Shown here: positions 12,290-23,550 of the stretch, piece by piece
How positions within the stretch are numbered: the stretch's first letter is position 1
Layout: every line of letters starts with the position of its first letter
Assembly: GCF_037975245.1 (NCBI RefSeq)
Contig: NC_092561.1
Location: forward strand, 15,383,001 to 15,447,000
DNA length: 64,000 bases
Direction: 5' to 3'
Origin: Apostichopus japonicus
Taxonomy: Eukaryota > Echinodermata > Holothuroidea > Aspidochirotida > Stichopodidae
Position numbers and translations under genes: made by a program
Notes under the pieces: generated by a model
What the model was told of the DNA's origin: nothing
Databases searched by the model: none
The model's input: only the letters and a program-made list of their open reading frames with translations

Positions 12290-13870
12290 AGCAGGCGCGT
12301 ATCCAGGATTTTCTAACCCGGGGGGCGCGAATTACTATCTAAGCGGAGCGCCACCATCGGTTGGCGCGGAGCGTACAAGAAAATTTTTGGTTTTGATACC
12401 CCCCAGATCACCGGAAATGGCACTTCTCGGGCTTGAAAATGATCAACCAGATGAGTTAATTTATTGGTGTAGAAATATTGCAACCTCTTATAATGGCTAT
12501 TGTAAAACTTGGTTGAAGGAACAGAAAAATAGCAGATATTTCCGATATCAGGTATATCGAAACCGAACACTACACACATAGGCGTAGGTCCCGTAGGAGG
12601 CGGGGGCTGCAGCCCCCCCCCCCCCCCCCCCGCAACCAAATTTTTTCGGACACCTACTGAAAGAAAAATAAATAGCAATGAATAGCTTAAAAATTATCTC
12701 CGTGGTAATTAAAATAAAGTTCTAAGCTTGGCCGACATTACTACTGTAAAAGAGAGTTTTAACATAAATGGATCTGTATGGTTTTTCTCCATCTACATAA
12801 GATATTTCGTTGTTTACATTAGCATTTGGCGGTATACTGTGCAACTTTCACGTACCGTGCGGTACACGATGCCATGCAATATAATGAGCGATGTTTGCTT
12901 ATATGATATTGGCATCGATACGTTGAACGCGAAAAATTTTGGCTTTTTTTTCGGGCAAGTCATTACAGCCCCAAATCCAATTTGGCTCCTACGCCTTTGA
13001 CTACACACATAGACAGTTTTTGAGGCTGTTCATCGTGGAAAATGCATTTCAATGCTCACTGATATGATGTTATATCTGCTCTTTGCTTTACAAATTCGAA
13101 CAGGCGTGTAGCGAGTAATTGCCTGTAGGCAAACTATCTAAGCGAAGCGCCACCATGAGTTGGCGCGAAGCGTACAAGAAAAATTTTGGCCGAAAATGCC
13201 TCCCAGATCGCTGGAAATGACACTTCCCAGGCCTTGTAAGTTGCATCTAAGCATTGTCTATTTTGAAATTACTAGCGATGTCATAAAGAAAATTTGCTCG
13301 GGGGGGGGGGGGCGGTCGCCCCCTTCCCGAAATGTTCCCCGACGACTCGGTCGAGTTCAAGACCAGCCACAGTTGGTTCCATATAGCACAATTCTACAAT
13401 TGTTTAAGGCGTCCATACACACACACGCGTTATGATAGACCATATATAGTATTTATATAGATACATTAGTGAGAGAGGAAAAATGGAAACGTCAAAAATG
13501 GAGTCATCGATGTAAGGGGTAGGGTGAGGCGCGCACACCCCTTCCGTAATCCTTGATCTGTCACTGGCTACCTGTGTATATAATAGGGATCAGCGCTTTA
13601 ACTATGACTGTTCCTCTTTCTCTTCCCGAGGTCTTGGCTATCTTCTATTCCCTCCTTTCTCCTTTTTCCCTCTTTTTTTCTCTTTCTTTTCCCTTCCTTC
13701 CTCTCCTCCTTTTCTTTTTTTCCCCCTCCTTTTCCCTTTTTTCTTCTCTTTTTTTCTCTCCTCTTTTCCTTACCCGGGGGGCGCGCGCCCCCAACGCCCC
13801 CCTGGCAAGGGCGGCGGAAGCACTTTTAATCTGGGGGGGCACCGACATCAAAGGGCACTTTGCAGAAATT
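12290..13870 (+). mobile_element. hAT-like composite related to the 8.9-10.9 kb element
   Basis: It starts with CAGGCGCGTATCCAGGA at 12290, a terminal motif that recurs at 24350, 34518, 41653 and 44617. It then has the tatctaagcggagcgccacc block and an agatcaccggaaatggcact block, both found inverted at 10550-10700. It continues through a region matching the inverse of 9430-10130 and ends in a CT-rich tract (13605-13775) and cccggggggcgcgcg. Another terminus-like CAGGCGTGTAGCGAG lies at 13103. No transposase was found. The exact right end is not resolved. Confidence 0.6.
12577..12999 (-). mobile_element. hAT-like element, CATAGGCGTAGG family, 423 bp
   Basis: The ends are CATAGGCGTAGG and CCTACGCCTTTG. 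A perfect 8-bp target duplication ACTACACA lies at 12569-12576 and 13000-13007. The empty site is preserved, inverted, near 10105-10130. Sequence at its right end matches the left end of the 49403-49992 element in opposite orientation, so both belong to one family. It contains a long C-run and no frame. Confidence 0.85.
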
Positions 13871-14172
13871 CGATTGGAATGATACAGTACCCTTTATAAC
13901 TCTTATTGTATTATCTTATTTGCGTATACACATCACTCCATCAACGCCCCCCCCCCTCCCACCCAAGGAAAATATGCATACTAGCACTGCAATATACAAT
14001 GTGCAAATTGGGAAACAAGGTACAAGTTTTCTTTTGAGACAAAATGAGGTTAAATCATGCTAGTTGCTAATGTAGGAATCTTCCGAATTAGAGTTTATTT
14101 CTTGATAATATCTTAACAAATTTTTCCATTCGAAATAGCTTTGAGATTGACCCACAGAAATTCATTAAAAGT

Positions 14173-14457
14173 CAGGGGCGTATAGCCAGGATTTGCAAAG
14201 TTGTATGCACGACTATCTGAGCGGAGCGCCACCATCAGTTGGCGCGGAGCGTACAAGAAAATTTTTGGTTTTACAAACCCCTCAAATGGCCGGAAACGGC
14301 CCTTCCCGAGTGTTCATTCTGGTTCCCTGGCCTCTTGCCAACTTGAGACACCTCAATTTTTATGTAGAAAAAGGGCACATTTTTAACCTGAGGAAAAGTG
14401 GGGGGGGGGCACGTGCCCCCTGTGCCCCCCCGCCCTTGCCCCCTGGATACGCACCTG
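14173..14457 (+). mobile_element. Short hAT-like element
   Basis: It starts CAGGGGCGTATAGCCAGGA and ends TGGATACGCACCTG, with the shared gcggagcgccaccat block and a G/C-run before the right end. Immediate flanks do not give a clean 8-bp duplication, so one boundary may be eroded. Confidence 0.6.
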
Positions 14458-14576
14458 AGTAGAATTAAACGGTATTATTTGTATAGCGGGATAGGCTACT
14501 ATGGTGGGGATTGTTTACACGTGGTTCTGCTTGCTTAGGCCTGTGACTGTGAGCTCGTTCTTAGTTATGACCTGAT

Positions 14577-15480
14577 ACCTCATTTCATTTCATTTATTTC
14601 GTCTATGCATAAGAACAATAGAACAAAGTGGTAAAGTATAAACAGGACACTAGAAAAACATAGTAGTTTATCGAGCTAGCGACCAAAAATAACAAAAAAC
14701 AAAAGAAAGAAGGTAACAATTAAGAGTAGAGATAATTAAACATGAGATAATCAATAATCAGTCAGCGTAGTTTTCAATTATGTGGGCTTTAAGTTTTCGC
14801 TTAAAGTTTACATTACATAAGATTTTACAGTTTTTATATCATTTGGAAGCACTTTCCAGGTTTTATAGCAGTACGTAGTTGTTTAAGAGTAATTTACCGT
14901 GTTTCGTGTGATGTCTGCTAACAGAAAAATGGGTATTATTCCTCGTACTGTTACGAATATACTCGGAATTACAGGGATTAACAATATCACTAAAGACACG
15001 GGGGAGAATATTGTTGAAATACTTATAAATAAAATAACACATCTTGAGAACATGAATGTCGCTGACCTTAAGAATACCAAGGTCTTTGTGCAAAGTACTG
15101 GTAGGATAACGTCGATGTTGAAAAGTAATGGTTTTTAACATTCTATTTTGGAGGATTTGTAAAGGCTTAAGTATGGTAGCTTTAGCCATGCCATAAATTT
15201 CAGCACCGTAAGAAATCTTAGAACAAACCAGTGAATAGTAAAGCTGAATAGCTACAGAGGGAGTGAGCGAATCCCTGAGGCAATAGAAAATGCCATTAAA
15301 CTAAACAAGACTATTACAAAGGTCATCAATATGTTGCTTGAATGACAATTTATCATCAATCATAAAGCCAATCTGTTTTACAAATATTAGTATTATTCAA
15401 TACAAAATGCTCTGGACACGAATGAGAAACATTATCTTTGGCATGAAAAATAGTAAAGTTAGGGTCGAAAGATGTTTGCA
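14577..15480 (-). pseudogene. CR1/L2-like LINE, 3' end of reverse transcriptase
   Basis: Minus-strand frames give a typical C-terminal CR1/L2 region: IGFMIDDKLSFKQHIDDLC, then one in-frame stop, then LYYSLVCSKISYGAEIYG, LQILQNRMLKTITF, LHKDLGILKVSDI and MCYFIYKYFNNILP. There is at least one frameshift upstream (near 15365). The strand ends at 14577-14600 in repeats of AAATG, consistent with the short tandem 3' tails used by CR1-type elements. The catalytic domain is missing, so it is a 5'-truncated copy. Confidence 0.78.
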
Positions 15481-16059
15481 GTTGCTATTAACCTACTTTC
15501 TACTTGTTTACCTTCAGTTGTGTAAGTATATGCTAAGTTTTAAGTGGACCTAGAGGCTGAACATTTCTTCCTATGTTGTTAAGGCCACTGAGAATGTTTT
15601 GTCAAATGTAAATGTAAGGAAAAACTTTAGTGCCAACAGTTTTAAACACCTACTTAAAAGTTACATGATCATGTCAGTTTAGCTTATTTGTCACCGTTTT
15701 ACTAGTTACACTATTTTTTTCCTTTTTTTTTCCTTTCAGAAATCTTACACAGTTGTTGAATTTAGTTTATCAATAAAAGAAAGCAACGTGTCATAGACAT
15801 CATTTTTCTAAACGATTTATTTACATCGATTTCTCAACATCTTCAGAGAGCCCTTTCTTCCTAATCGTGCTTTTGTTATCTTTTGGTTTTACCATGGTTG
15901 AGACTATGTGGGAAATGCCAACTGGGAGAAAGGTAGAGGGGTTCCATAAACTTGTCTAATATCGACATCTTTTGACATTGGAGAGAGTCCATGCCCCTTT
16001 TTGTATTTTTAATTTACCGAATCATGATTTTTTTTTAATTTTTTTTAATTTGTGGTCAC
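15481..16059. other. No gene seen
   Basis: A pyrimidine tract and AG at 15713-15740, followed by a sequence with AATAAAAG near 15773, could be a terminal exon, but nothing else supports it. Confidence 0.35.
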
Positions 16060-16560
16060 AAATTGTTTTTCAAAATATCATTTATTTGTAATATGATCAT
16101 GATATTTTTTGGTTATTTGATCAGGTATTTTTTTTATAGAGATTTTCTTTCTTTTTCATGAAATATATATTTTTTGTAATATAATCATAAAGCATTTGGT
16201 AACTTATTCATATAACTTTTTTTTATTGATGATAAGAATTTTTGTCTTATGAATGAAATAGCCTACAATTGTTTTTAATAATATAATGAAATCTTTGGTA
16301 ATTACGTCCTATAACTTTTTTGCATTTTTGATAAGATTTTTTTCGTGATATAAATTTTCGCAATAAAACCATGAACTTTTTGGTAATTTCATAAAGTAAT
16401 TTTTTATTTGTGAAAAAGATTTTTTTCACAAAATATAAAGTTTTTTGAAATACAATCATAAAAACTTTGGTAATTTGATCATAAAACTTTCTTATTGTTA
16501 TAAGAATTTTCTTTGGAAGTTTTCGCAATATAATCATTGTGTTTTGCAATTTGATCTTGT
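16060..16560. repeat. Degenerate AT-rich tandem repeat, period about 80-90 bp
   Basis: A phrase like caatataatcataaa-ctttggtaatttgatcataaaact-tttttattg-gataagaatttttt returns about five times with many changes. It is low-complexity and non-coding despite an open lysine/isoleucine-rich frame on the minus strand. Confidence 0.6.
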
Positions 16561-16693
16561 AGATATTGTCATGGTTGAGCGCACTTGGGAACTACCCCCA
16601 AGGCCCTGCCCATGCCCTCTTTTCTCCCCGTAGGGACAGGCGAGGAGTTAGGTCCTGATAGCCATTTAAGCTATATTTGAGCTCAGAAGTTAC

Positions 16694-17355
16694 TCAAGCC
16701 TTTCCATCGATGTTGGGTGAGACGAGGTAGGCGCACTTTCGTAACAGCTGACGGGCGTTTCTTTCACTGGCGATGTAAGCATCCCAAAGGGCAATTAGCT
16801 GTCCCTGGACCAAGCGATATTGTTTGCGTTGTCTACGATGCAGTTTGTTGTCAGACACTAGACGTACTTGGATGCTGACCATGTCGGCTTGTTCCTGAAG
16901 AAGCCTGATAAGAAGGTAGAAAGTTAAATTTCCTCTGCGAGCGTGGCGATTCAGGGCCCCATGCCAGCCCTCGACATCGTTGTTGGTGCGGACAGGTTGA
17001 AGACACTCCATGTAGGTGGCTTCCAGAGGCTTTCTTCTATCCATTGGCGTCGGATGTATTCAACAAGCTCCTGTATTTTGACTGTTGTGGCCTTCTGCTC
17101 CAATTTTTCAAACACCGGCTATATGTGTTCATGCGGCAGATATGACAAGGCTAGGAGCTGTCGGCACAGTTTGTGTGTTCCATCGTCGTTCCGATATGCT
17201 GGGGCAAGTCCGATCTCTTATTTTTTCCTCCATATACACTGTGTCCAATGGAAGGCGCAGCCTCTTATTGTGACGTTCGGAAATACGCGAGGGATAGCAT
17301 TCCAAATGGCCCTTTCAAAGTCGAATACCATCTCTGTCACTCTTTGGGTGTTTAA
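16694..17355 (-). pseudogene. MULE-type transposase relic
   Basis: The minus strand from about 17355 reads VTEMVFDFERAIWNAIPRVF, GCAFHWTQCIWRK, EIGLAPAYRNDDGTHKL, then EYIRRQWM and RTNNDVEGWHGALNRHARRG, ending YLVSPNIDGKA and a stop at 16694. DFE...AI...FP...GC.FHW.Q is the second catalytic block of MULE (Mutator-like) transposases, and NN..E.WH..LN marks their C-terminal part. Two nonsense codons (after WRKK and after HEHI) break it, and the N-terminal half with the first catalytic Asp is missing. No terminal repeats were found. It probably catalysed cut-and-paste transposition before decay. Confidence 0.8.
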
Positions 17356-17511
17356 TGGTCTAGAAGGGAGACTACGGCTAAAGCCCCAAGTCCCCTCTCC
17401 CGTCTCTGCCCTCCCTAATTATAATAATATTTAATAATGGTACTTTGTTATATTATTTGAAAACAACAAAGTAAGATAATAAAAGGGAAGGAATACAAGA
17501 GGTTATGAGTT

Positions 17512-17769
17512 TTTTTTACTTTTGGAATGAACATATACACGATGTTCCCCCGGTTTGATTCGGTGACCACCCCCCCCCCCCCCGAATATTTGCTTCCGTA
17601 ATATATGAAAATCCCCTAGTTGAATGTCGTGATTTTTTTTTCCCCGCTGAAAATTCGTTTTCGAAAAAGTATGAAAATTTGACGCGGTGACCTTTTTCTT
17701 TTTTTTTTCTTTGCAAAATTTTGCATTTGTCCTCCCCAGCCCCGTCAGCCATTTCTGGCGACGGCCCTG
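17512..17769 (-). mobile_element. One-ended hAT-like fragment
   Basis: The right edge is CTGGCGACGGCCCTG, that is, a CAGGGCCGTCGCCAG terminus on the minus strand, followed by gaaatggctgacgggg. The other terminus is not found, so the left limit (after a C-run at 17570) is a guess. Confidence 0.45.
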
Positions 17770-18900
17770 CAGGGAAGGGAATACAAAGGATAAAGGGGTT
17801 GTTTTGTGTACGTTGTAAGGATGCTTCCGTTATCATATTAAACGAAAAAATAAAGAAGGAAATCACGGAGGGTAGGTTGGGAGGGGTAGTTACAAGTTGA
17901 GTGGTCATATATTATCATTTTTTATAAAAGAGGAAGAAATAAGCAGAAAGGTTTGCATATTCACGTCATATTTATTCTTCAAAATTCTATATTAAGATAT
18001 TTTGTGAGATTTTGAAACTATTCATGAAAACGAAAGATTTGCCAGAACACTCTTCTGAACACTCTATCGTCCTTGGCAGTCCTTAAATACGAAGGTGCCA
18101 AAAGTCCTCGCCTGTTGGCAAACGTTTTGTATTATTTATGCAGATTATTTCATAATGTTCATTTTACATTGTTCAATTTACATTTATGCAACCCATTATA
18201 GGCATTTCCACCTAAACTGTTCCTAGACAGCAGGAATTTCACCTCCTGAACCCACAAACTCTCAAAAGACTTGTCACTCTATAGCTATCCAGAACGGGTA
18301 AGATTAAAGGACAATCTCTGAGACAACTCTTTAGTTTAAACAACAGTAACAATAATGTTCAAAATACAAAATACGTATACGCTCTTTACACCACGAGCAG
18401 TACAATACTAAAATACAGGTACAATAAATAATAATCAATACAACTCAACTGTCAATTACTTTCTGTAAACTAAAACCCAACCTAACCGGTACTGTAACAC
18501 TACAGTATAAAAGTACGCAATACTACCCACGTGCTTCACGATAAACAATACACGCTACGTACCAGTAGGACCAAGGTCCATAAACACAACCTAACATAGG
18601 CTTTGTACAGTAAAGTACAACCTAGCCAAACACTGAACAACTACAATTTAATTAAATAACAATAAGGGTACGTACAGCAATAAACAATATGTATATTTAG
18701 AAACCAGTGGCTTCGAGCCTGAAGCCAAACCCATCCAAAACCTGAGGCATCCTGCCTCTAAGAAGGGGGACATCTCCTCACTGACTTCAGATGAACGGGG
18801 CCAGGTCAATCACTCGCGTCGCTGGTCGCTTGTGTCCACGCTTCCTAAAAACTTTCTCACTCCTGAAAATCAGGGACTTCCGGAAACCCGTCACGGAATG
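17770..18900. other. No gene seen; possible retroelement flank
   Basis: AT-rich to about 18350, then a stretch with many acaata/gtaca phrases (18360-18700) and a less AT-rich part to 18900. It lies just downstream of the Gypsy fragment (minus strand) and could hold its 3' end, but no LTR pair was found. Confidence 0.35.
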
Positions 18901-18901
18901 T

Positions 18902-19887
18902 TCAATTCTGAAGGAGGGTGGACGAAACTAAATCACTACAACTAGCTCCTCCCCAGATTGAGATTCGAGACATCTTTGTGTACATTTGACCAATGTAACG
19001 CTGCGTGATTAGTCGTTTGGTAGCATGGATGCCGGGGTACGAAAGTGAGTGAAGAGAATCGAAGACTGCTCGTCGAAATTGTTGCGGATCACAGGTAATG
19101 GTGCCCTCCGCCGCCGGGAGGGGTACATCTGTAAGCTTTAACGAAGATGATTTGCGTAGCTGAATTAGCTCATCGTCGTGTTGTTGCGCGGATGCGATTG
19201 CTGTGAAATCGAGTGGCGATGAGGAGATAGTAACGCCGTATACGTTACGAGATAGAGCGTCTGCTACTACGTTGTCGCGACCTGGGATGTGACGTAGGTC
19301 GGTGGAGTATTGCGAAATATAATCTAGGTGACGAATTTCGCGAGGCGAATAGTGATCTGGCTTGGAAGCAAAGGCGTAAGTAAGTGGCTTGTGATCCGTG
19401 TAAACCGTAAAGCTTCGTCCATCGAGCAAGTGACGGAAGTGTCGAATGCTAAGGTAGACCGCCAGGAGTTCTCGACCAAAGGCACTGTAGCGAGTTTCTG
19501 CTTTCTGGAGACGCTTAGAGAAAAATGATAATGGACGCCATGTACCATTGATAAACTGTTGCAGGACACCGCCCACAGCAAATCGGAGGCATCCACCATT
19601 AGGGAAAGGGTCGCTTGAGGCAATGGGTGGTGAAGTAATGTCACCTGAGCTAAGGCAGTTTTGATGTCTTTGAAGGACTGGTGTTGGGCATCGGTCAGTT
19701 GAATAGATTTGTTCTTGACTTTAGACGAGAGTAAGTCGGTAAGAGGTTGCATAAGGGTAGCACAATGTGGCACAAAACGTCGATAGAAATTGGCTAAACT
19801 AAGAAATGCACGCAACTGAGTGAGGTTTTCAGGTGCCGGGAAGTCTTGAATTGCTTGAACCTTCTCAGGCAGGGGACGGATTCGCAA
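18902..19887 (-). pseudogene. Gypsy (Ty3) pol fragment: RT connection, RNase H, H2C2
   Basis: Read from 19887 down, the first frame gives the RT thumb/connection region (LRAFLSLANFYRRFVPHCA, PLTDLLS) and the start of RNase H (LSLMVDASD). After a frameshift near 19578 the second frame continues MGGVLQQ, RPLSFFSKRLQKAETRYSAF, LDGRSFTVYTDHKPLTYAF, IPGRDNVVADALSRN, then the integrase zinc-binding start YPGIHATKRLITQR. The RNase H active-site Asp/Glu and the terminal ADALSR motif are visible. The protein breaks off before the integrase core at about 18970. RT palm and protease are missing upstream, where a LINE fragment begins. It is a dead internal fragment. Confidence 0.88.
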
Positions 19888-19889
19888 GA

Positions 19890-20288
19890 GGTCCTATTGG
19901 GGATCCTCTTGCGAGGTCGAACAGGGGTAAACTCCTTTATTGTTGAGGAAGACCGTTGCAAGAAACGGTCTTCCTCAGCTCTGTTTACTCCTGACTTAAG
20001 GGCAAAACGCCAGGCTGAGCGTTGTGATGCTAAGTCCTCCCAGCTGTTGATGTCGATGTTTGCTGACTGAAGATCCCTCTTACACGAGTCCCTGTATCGT
20101 AGATGGGGGCGGCCTCTAGGACGGGAGCCACATTCCAGCTGTCCATACAAGATGTCCTTTGGGATACGACCCTCCTCCATTCGATGGACATGACCAAGCC
20201 AGTGCAGGCGCCGTTCACTGAGCATTGCAAAGATGGTTGATAGCCTCGCCTTGCTGAGGACCTCGCTGTTATAGACCGTATAGACCAT
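19890..20288 (-). pseudogene. LINE 3'-end fragment
   Basis: The minus-strand frame reads LSERRLHWLGHVHRMEEGRI, PRGRPHLRYRDSCKRDL and NSWEDLASQRSAWR, the C-terminal cysteine-rich tail region of an endonuclease-bearing non-LTR element. At 19944-19977 the sequence forms a perfect 14-bp stem with a 6-nt loop (tgaggaagaccgtt), likely the LINE 3' UTR. It joins the Gypsy fragment directly at about 19890 and a hAT-like composite at about 20290. Confidence 0.75.
19944..19977. repeat. Perfect 14-bp hairpin
   Basis: Arms 19944-19957 and 19964-19977 are exact inverted copies with the 6-nt loop gcaaga. Weaker pairing continues outward (gtaaac near 19928, gtttac near 19985). It sits in the LINE 3' end. 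Confidence 0.8.
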
Positions 20289-20425
20289 ATATAGAATATA
20301 GTGAGAGAGGACAATGGAAATGTCAAAAATGGATATGCCGGTGAAAGGGGAGGGTGAGGCGTACGCCCCTTCCGAAATCCTCGATTCGTCACTGGCTACG
20401 GTGACATCCCTATGTTCCGACGTCT

Positions 20426-21307
20426 CTATGTCACTGTTCCTCTTTCTCTTCCTGGTGTCTTGACGTTTTTCTTCTTCTCCTCCATTTCTCCTTTGCTCTC
20501 TTCCTTCGTTTTCTTTTCCCTTCCTTCCTCTCCTTCTTCCTCTCTTTCCCTGTCCTTTTTTTCCCCCTTTTTTATTTCTTCTCTCCCCATTTCCTTACCC
20601 GGGGGGCTTTTCGGATTTATATTAATTGAAACGAAAACTATGTGGTGGTCACTAAGGCCACTAGCATCAATAACTCTTACTTCACTGATATTTTCAGAAA
20701 AGCTGTTAGAGGTAATTGCATAGTCTAGAAGCTCTGTAGTGCCATTCCTAGGGTTTGTTCTAGTTTTTGTGCCCTGATTAAGAACTTTAAGATTATTTTC
20801 TTTGCAGAGATTAATGAGGTCTTTGCCTTTAGGCATAGTTTAAGTGCAACCTAGAACCTTGTGATGTGCATTTAGGTCACCCATCAGAATAGTAGAAGGG
20901 TTTACACACTTTTCGATTATTGTATGGTGAAGAGGAGTTTGTGGAGGACAGTAGTACGAAATGATTTTCAGGTCCATATCGGTCAAGAGAACTTCGAGAA
21001 TTTGAAGTTTTTGAAAACTATCCTCGGTTATGTCCCTAGAAGGTATGGAATCTTTAATAGCTATCAGTACACCCCCTTCCCTTCTAGAAACATCTTTTCT
21101 GTATATAGTATGGTACCCCGGTAGCGTTAAACTACTGTTAGCGGCTAATTTAGATTCGTTTAGGCAAATAACATCTGGGGATAATGGGTTGATTTTGTCC
21201 AGGAGTTGTTCACGTTTGCCATTTGCAAGGACACTATTAATGTTGAGATGGATAATTGAAAAACTTTTTTCCTTCGTGTTATCCATGTCCATATCCATGT
21301 TATTCAA
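20426..21307 (-). pseudogene. EEP endonuclease domain, composite copy 1 (one nonsense codon)
   Basis: The frame runs from 21307 and is interrupted once, by TAA at about 20837-20839, where other copies have AAA (Lys). Motifs in order: HLNINSVL, CLNESKLA, GGVLIAIKDS, LMGDLNAHH, LLDYAITSN and LSDHHIVFV. These are the catalytic residues of the exonuclease-endonuclease-phosphatase fold used by LINEs to nick target DNA. No RT follows. After the SDH motif the frame enters a CT-rich tract and codes a Lys/Glu/Arg-rich tail. The unit begins at about 20290 with a block (gagagaggacaatggaaa) also found at 13470. Confidence 0.8.
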
Positions 21308-21333
21308 CAGCTTAGTATAGTGACGATTGTATC

Positions 21334-21838
21334 GAAGATACTATTCTACTAATAGTAAAAAATCCAATCCGCTGCCTGTAGAGATGACGCACGTGAAGGA
21401 AATACTCACAGTCGTGTGTCGTGATTGGCCTACGCTCACTAATTTTATCCAATCCGCCACATGTATAGAGATGACGTAGGTGAAGGAAATACCCGTGTCC
21501 GTGGTTGGCCTACGCTAAGAGCAAATTTGTGTGGCAATTTGTAAAGCATGCCTATAAAGCATGTAAGTATAGTGAAAATTGTATCGAAGATACTATTCCA
21601 CTAATAGTAATTTATCGAGTTAGGTGTAACATGTCAATGCTACATGGCAATGTAACATGTCAATTCGCGCATCGGGACAAATTTTACCGAGATGTCAAGC
21701 GTAGGTCGGTATCTCGACAAAAATCAAAATTTTGTCGCGATGCCGAGTTAAGTGTAACATGTCAATTCGCGCATAGGGACAAATTTTACCGCCGTAGCAT
21801 ACACTGTCTTGTATATATAGGCTATTTATAGAGATGAC
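21334..21838. repeat. About 120-bp degenerate repeats that follow each endonuclease unit
   Basis: Units carry atccaatccgc, gtatagagatgacgta, gtgaaggaaatacccgtgtc and gattggcctacgc. The same units lie beside the other endonuclease copies at 25570-25740, 40040-40250, 42870-43200 and 45830-45980, and a piece with cgcgcatcgggacaa recurs in several of them. Confidence 0.65.
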
Positions 21839-21847
21839 GTACGTGAA

Positions 21848-22210
21848 CAGTGGCGTAGGAAGGTACCTTTGAGTGGGGGGCTGAAGACTGATGGCCGGCC
21901 TGGGGGAGGGATCTAAGGGAAGGCGGTGTCCCCCTCCCCTTTGGCAATTTTTTGCATTTCCAGGTGGCCTCAGATGCAATTTGGTGCAATATAGCACACT
22001 TCAACACCCACTCCATTTTGTAAATAATTTTACATTTTCACCTGGCCTTAGATGCAATTTGGTGCTCCAAATGAGATTTGTTTCTCATTTGGAAATGAAA
22101 AAGGGGTTTTCTGACTTGCGAAGCGGGGGGGGGGGGGGATGATACTTCCGCCCCTCCATATTTTTCACTGGGGGGCTGGCGCCCCCAGCCCCCCGGTTCC
22201 TACGCCCTTG
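21848..22210 (+). mobile_element. hAT-like element, CAGTGGCGTAGGAAGG family, 363 bp
   Basis: The ends are CAGTGGCGTAGGAAGG and CCTACGCCCTTG. A perfect 8-bp target duplication TACGTGAA lies at 21840-21847 and 22211-22218. It has a G-run and C-run near the ends and no coding frame. Inverted relatives are at 40991-41349 and 43946-44313, and a partial one at 23955-24051. Confidence 0.88.
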
Positions 22211-22374
22211 TACGTGAAGGAAATACACACAATCCTGTGTCATGATTAGCCAACGCTAAGAGCAAAATTGTGTGGCAATTTGTATAAAGCATACTTCACA
22301 AGTAACGTATTAGTTAAGTAAAATTTTAGTTAACAGGTTACTTTTCAAATATTTCGGACTGTAACTAAAAATAA

Positions 22375-23062
22375 TCTCGACAAAGAAAATGTTTTGGCGT
22401 TGACAACAGATAATAGTTTTAGTTTCCATTTCATAATATGGGTGTTTTGGCCGATTCCCCTTTAAATTATGCGAATATGTATCGTGGTAGTATATGTAAT
22501 CACAGAGCTTGTCATATTTTCACCATTTCTTTACAAATTCGGCCTTTGAAAACTATTTCAGCCTAAACATAGTAGAGATTAAGTTATTCTGTACCCGTTT
22601 TGTGACAGTTTGGAAAATATCGTACATTTGGGATGAAATGAGACTAATTTTAATAAAGGTATCTAAAAACGATCAAGTTAAGTTTAGTACTACAATTTTA
22701 GTGTTTGTTTCAGGCGCGTAGCCAGGAATTTGCTAAGGGAGGGCAAACCTGCAGACGACTGGTTTGTATCCGGTTATATTTGGTACATACGTTTGGCGGT
22801 AACAAAATTAAAACGAAATTATACTCACCAGTTGGTCCGTTGCGAAATAACTTATTAGAAAATACAAGATCCATCCATAATTAAAAGTAGCCTATGTTTA
22901 AGAGGCCATGACATGTAAAATCCAACTACTTGAGAGTATATTCATGTGAATCTATGAGAAAATCCATGTTCAAAACTATTCTTATCACCTTTAAAACCTC
23001 AAGGACTAATAAGAAATATTAGCGTTTTAATATTCGCAACCGAAAGCACACCTCTGGAAAAT
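22375..23062. repeat. Second copy of the 48.3-49.0 kb fold-back element
   Basis: Bases 22375-22900 match the reverse complement of about 48330-48840, while 22917-23062 match 48838-49000 in direct orientation. So the inner part is inverted relative to its right arm, and the left arm is missing. At 22711-22761 lies a 51-bp hAT-like remnant starting CAGGCGCGTAG with flanks GTTTGTTT/GTTTGTAT, shared with the other copy. Confidence 0.65.
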
Positions 23063-23208
23063 GAGATTTCTAAACAACACAACACATATCAGGAACACAA
23101 GTCGTGACCAGCACGGGCTGATACCGGATGCAGCATGTACCGGATGCTCGATGATCATACCGCGTCACACATACACGCCAAATATGGAACGCCAAAAGGA
23201 CTACAGGT

Positions 23209-23550
23209 GGCGCTACTACTCTAAACAGGAGGTGCTACTACCCTAAACAGGGGGTGCTACAACTCCTATTTGGAGGTGCTACTACTCCTATTAGGAGGTG
23301 CTACTACTCTAAACAGGAGGTGCTACTACTCTAAACAGGAGGTGCTACTACTCTAAACAGGAGATGCTACTACCCTAAACAGGAGGTGCTACTACCCTAA
23401 ACTGGGGGTGCTACTACTCCTATTAGGAGGTGCTACTACTGTAAAAAGGAGGCGCTACTACTCTAAACAGGCGATGCTGCTACTAGTATACAGGCGGCGA
23501 TGCTACTGTATATTAGTGGCGCTACTGCCCTAAACGGAAGATGCTACTAT
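23209..23550. repeat. Tandem repeat, 22-bp unit
   Basis: About 14 imperfect copies of tgctactactctaaacagga with small changes (accc for actc, tcctatt for ctctaaac). The best-preserved copies are at 23280-23400. Confidence 0.85.

Noticed and set aside
13553-13882. Open frame full of Phe/Ser/Leu over the CT-rich tract, both strands
   Set aside because: Translation of a pyrimidine tract inside a non-autonomous element; present in every family copy.
16247-16549. Lys/Ile-rich 100-codon frame
   Set aside because: AT-rich degenerate tandem repeat; no domain and biased by composition.
23209-23550. Regular repeats with a CRISPR-like look
   Set aside because: The 22-bp units are contiguous with no unique spacers; the genome is eukaryotic. 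It is a minisatellite.
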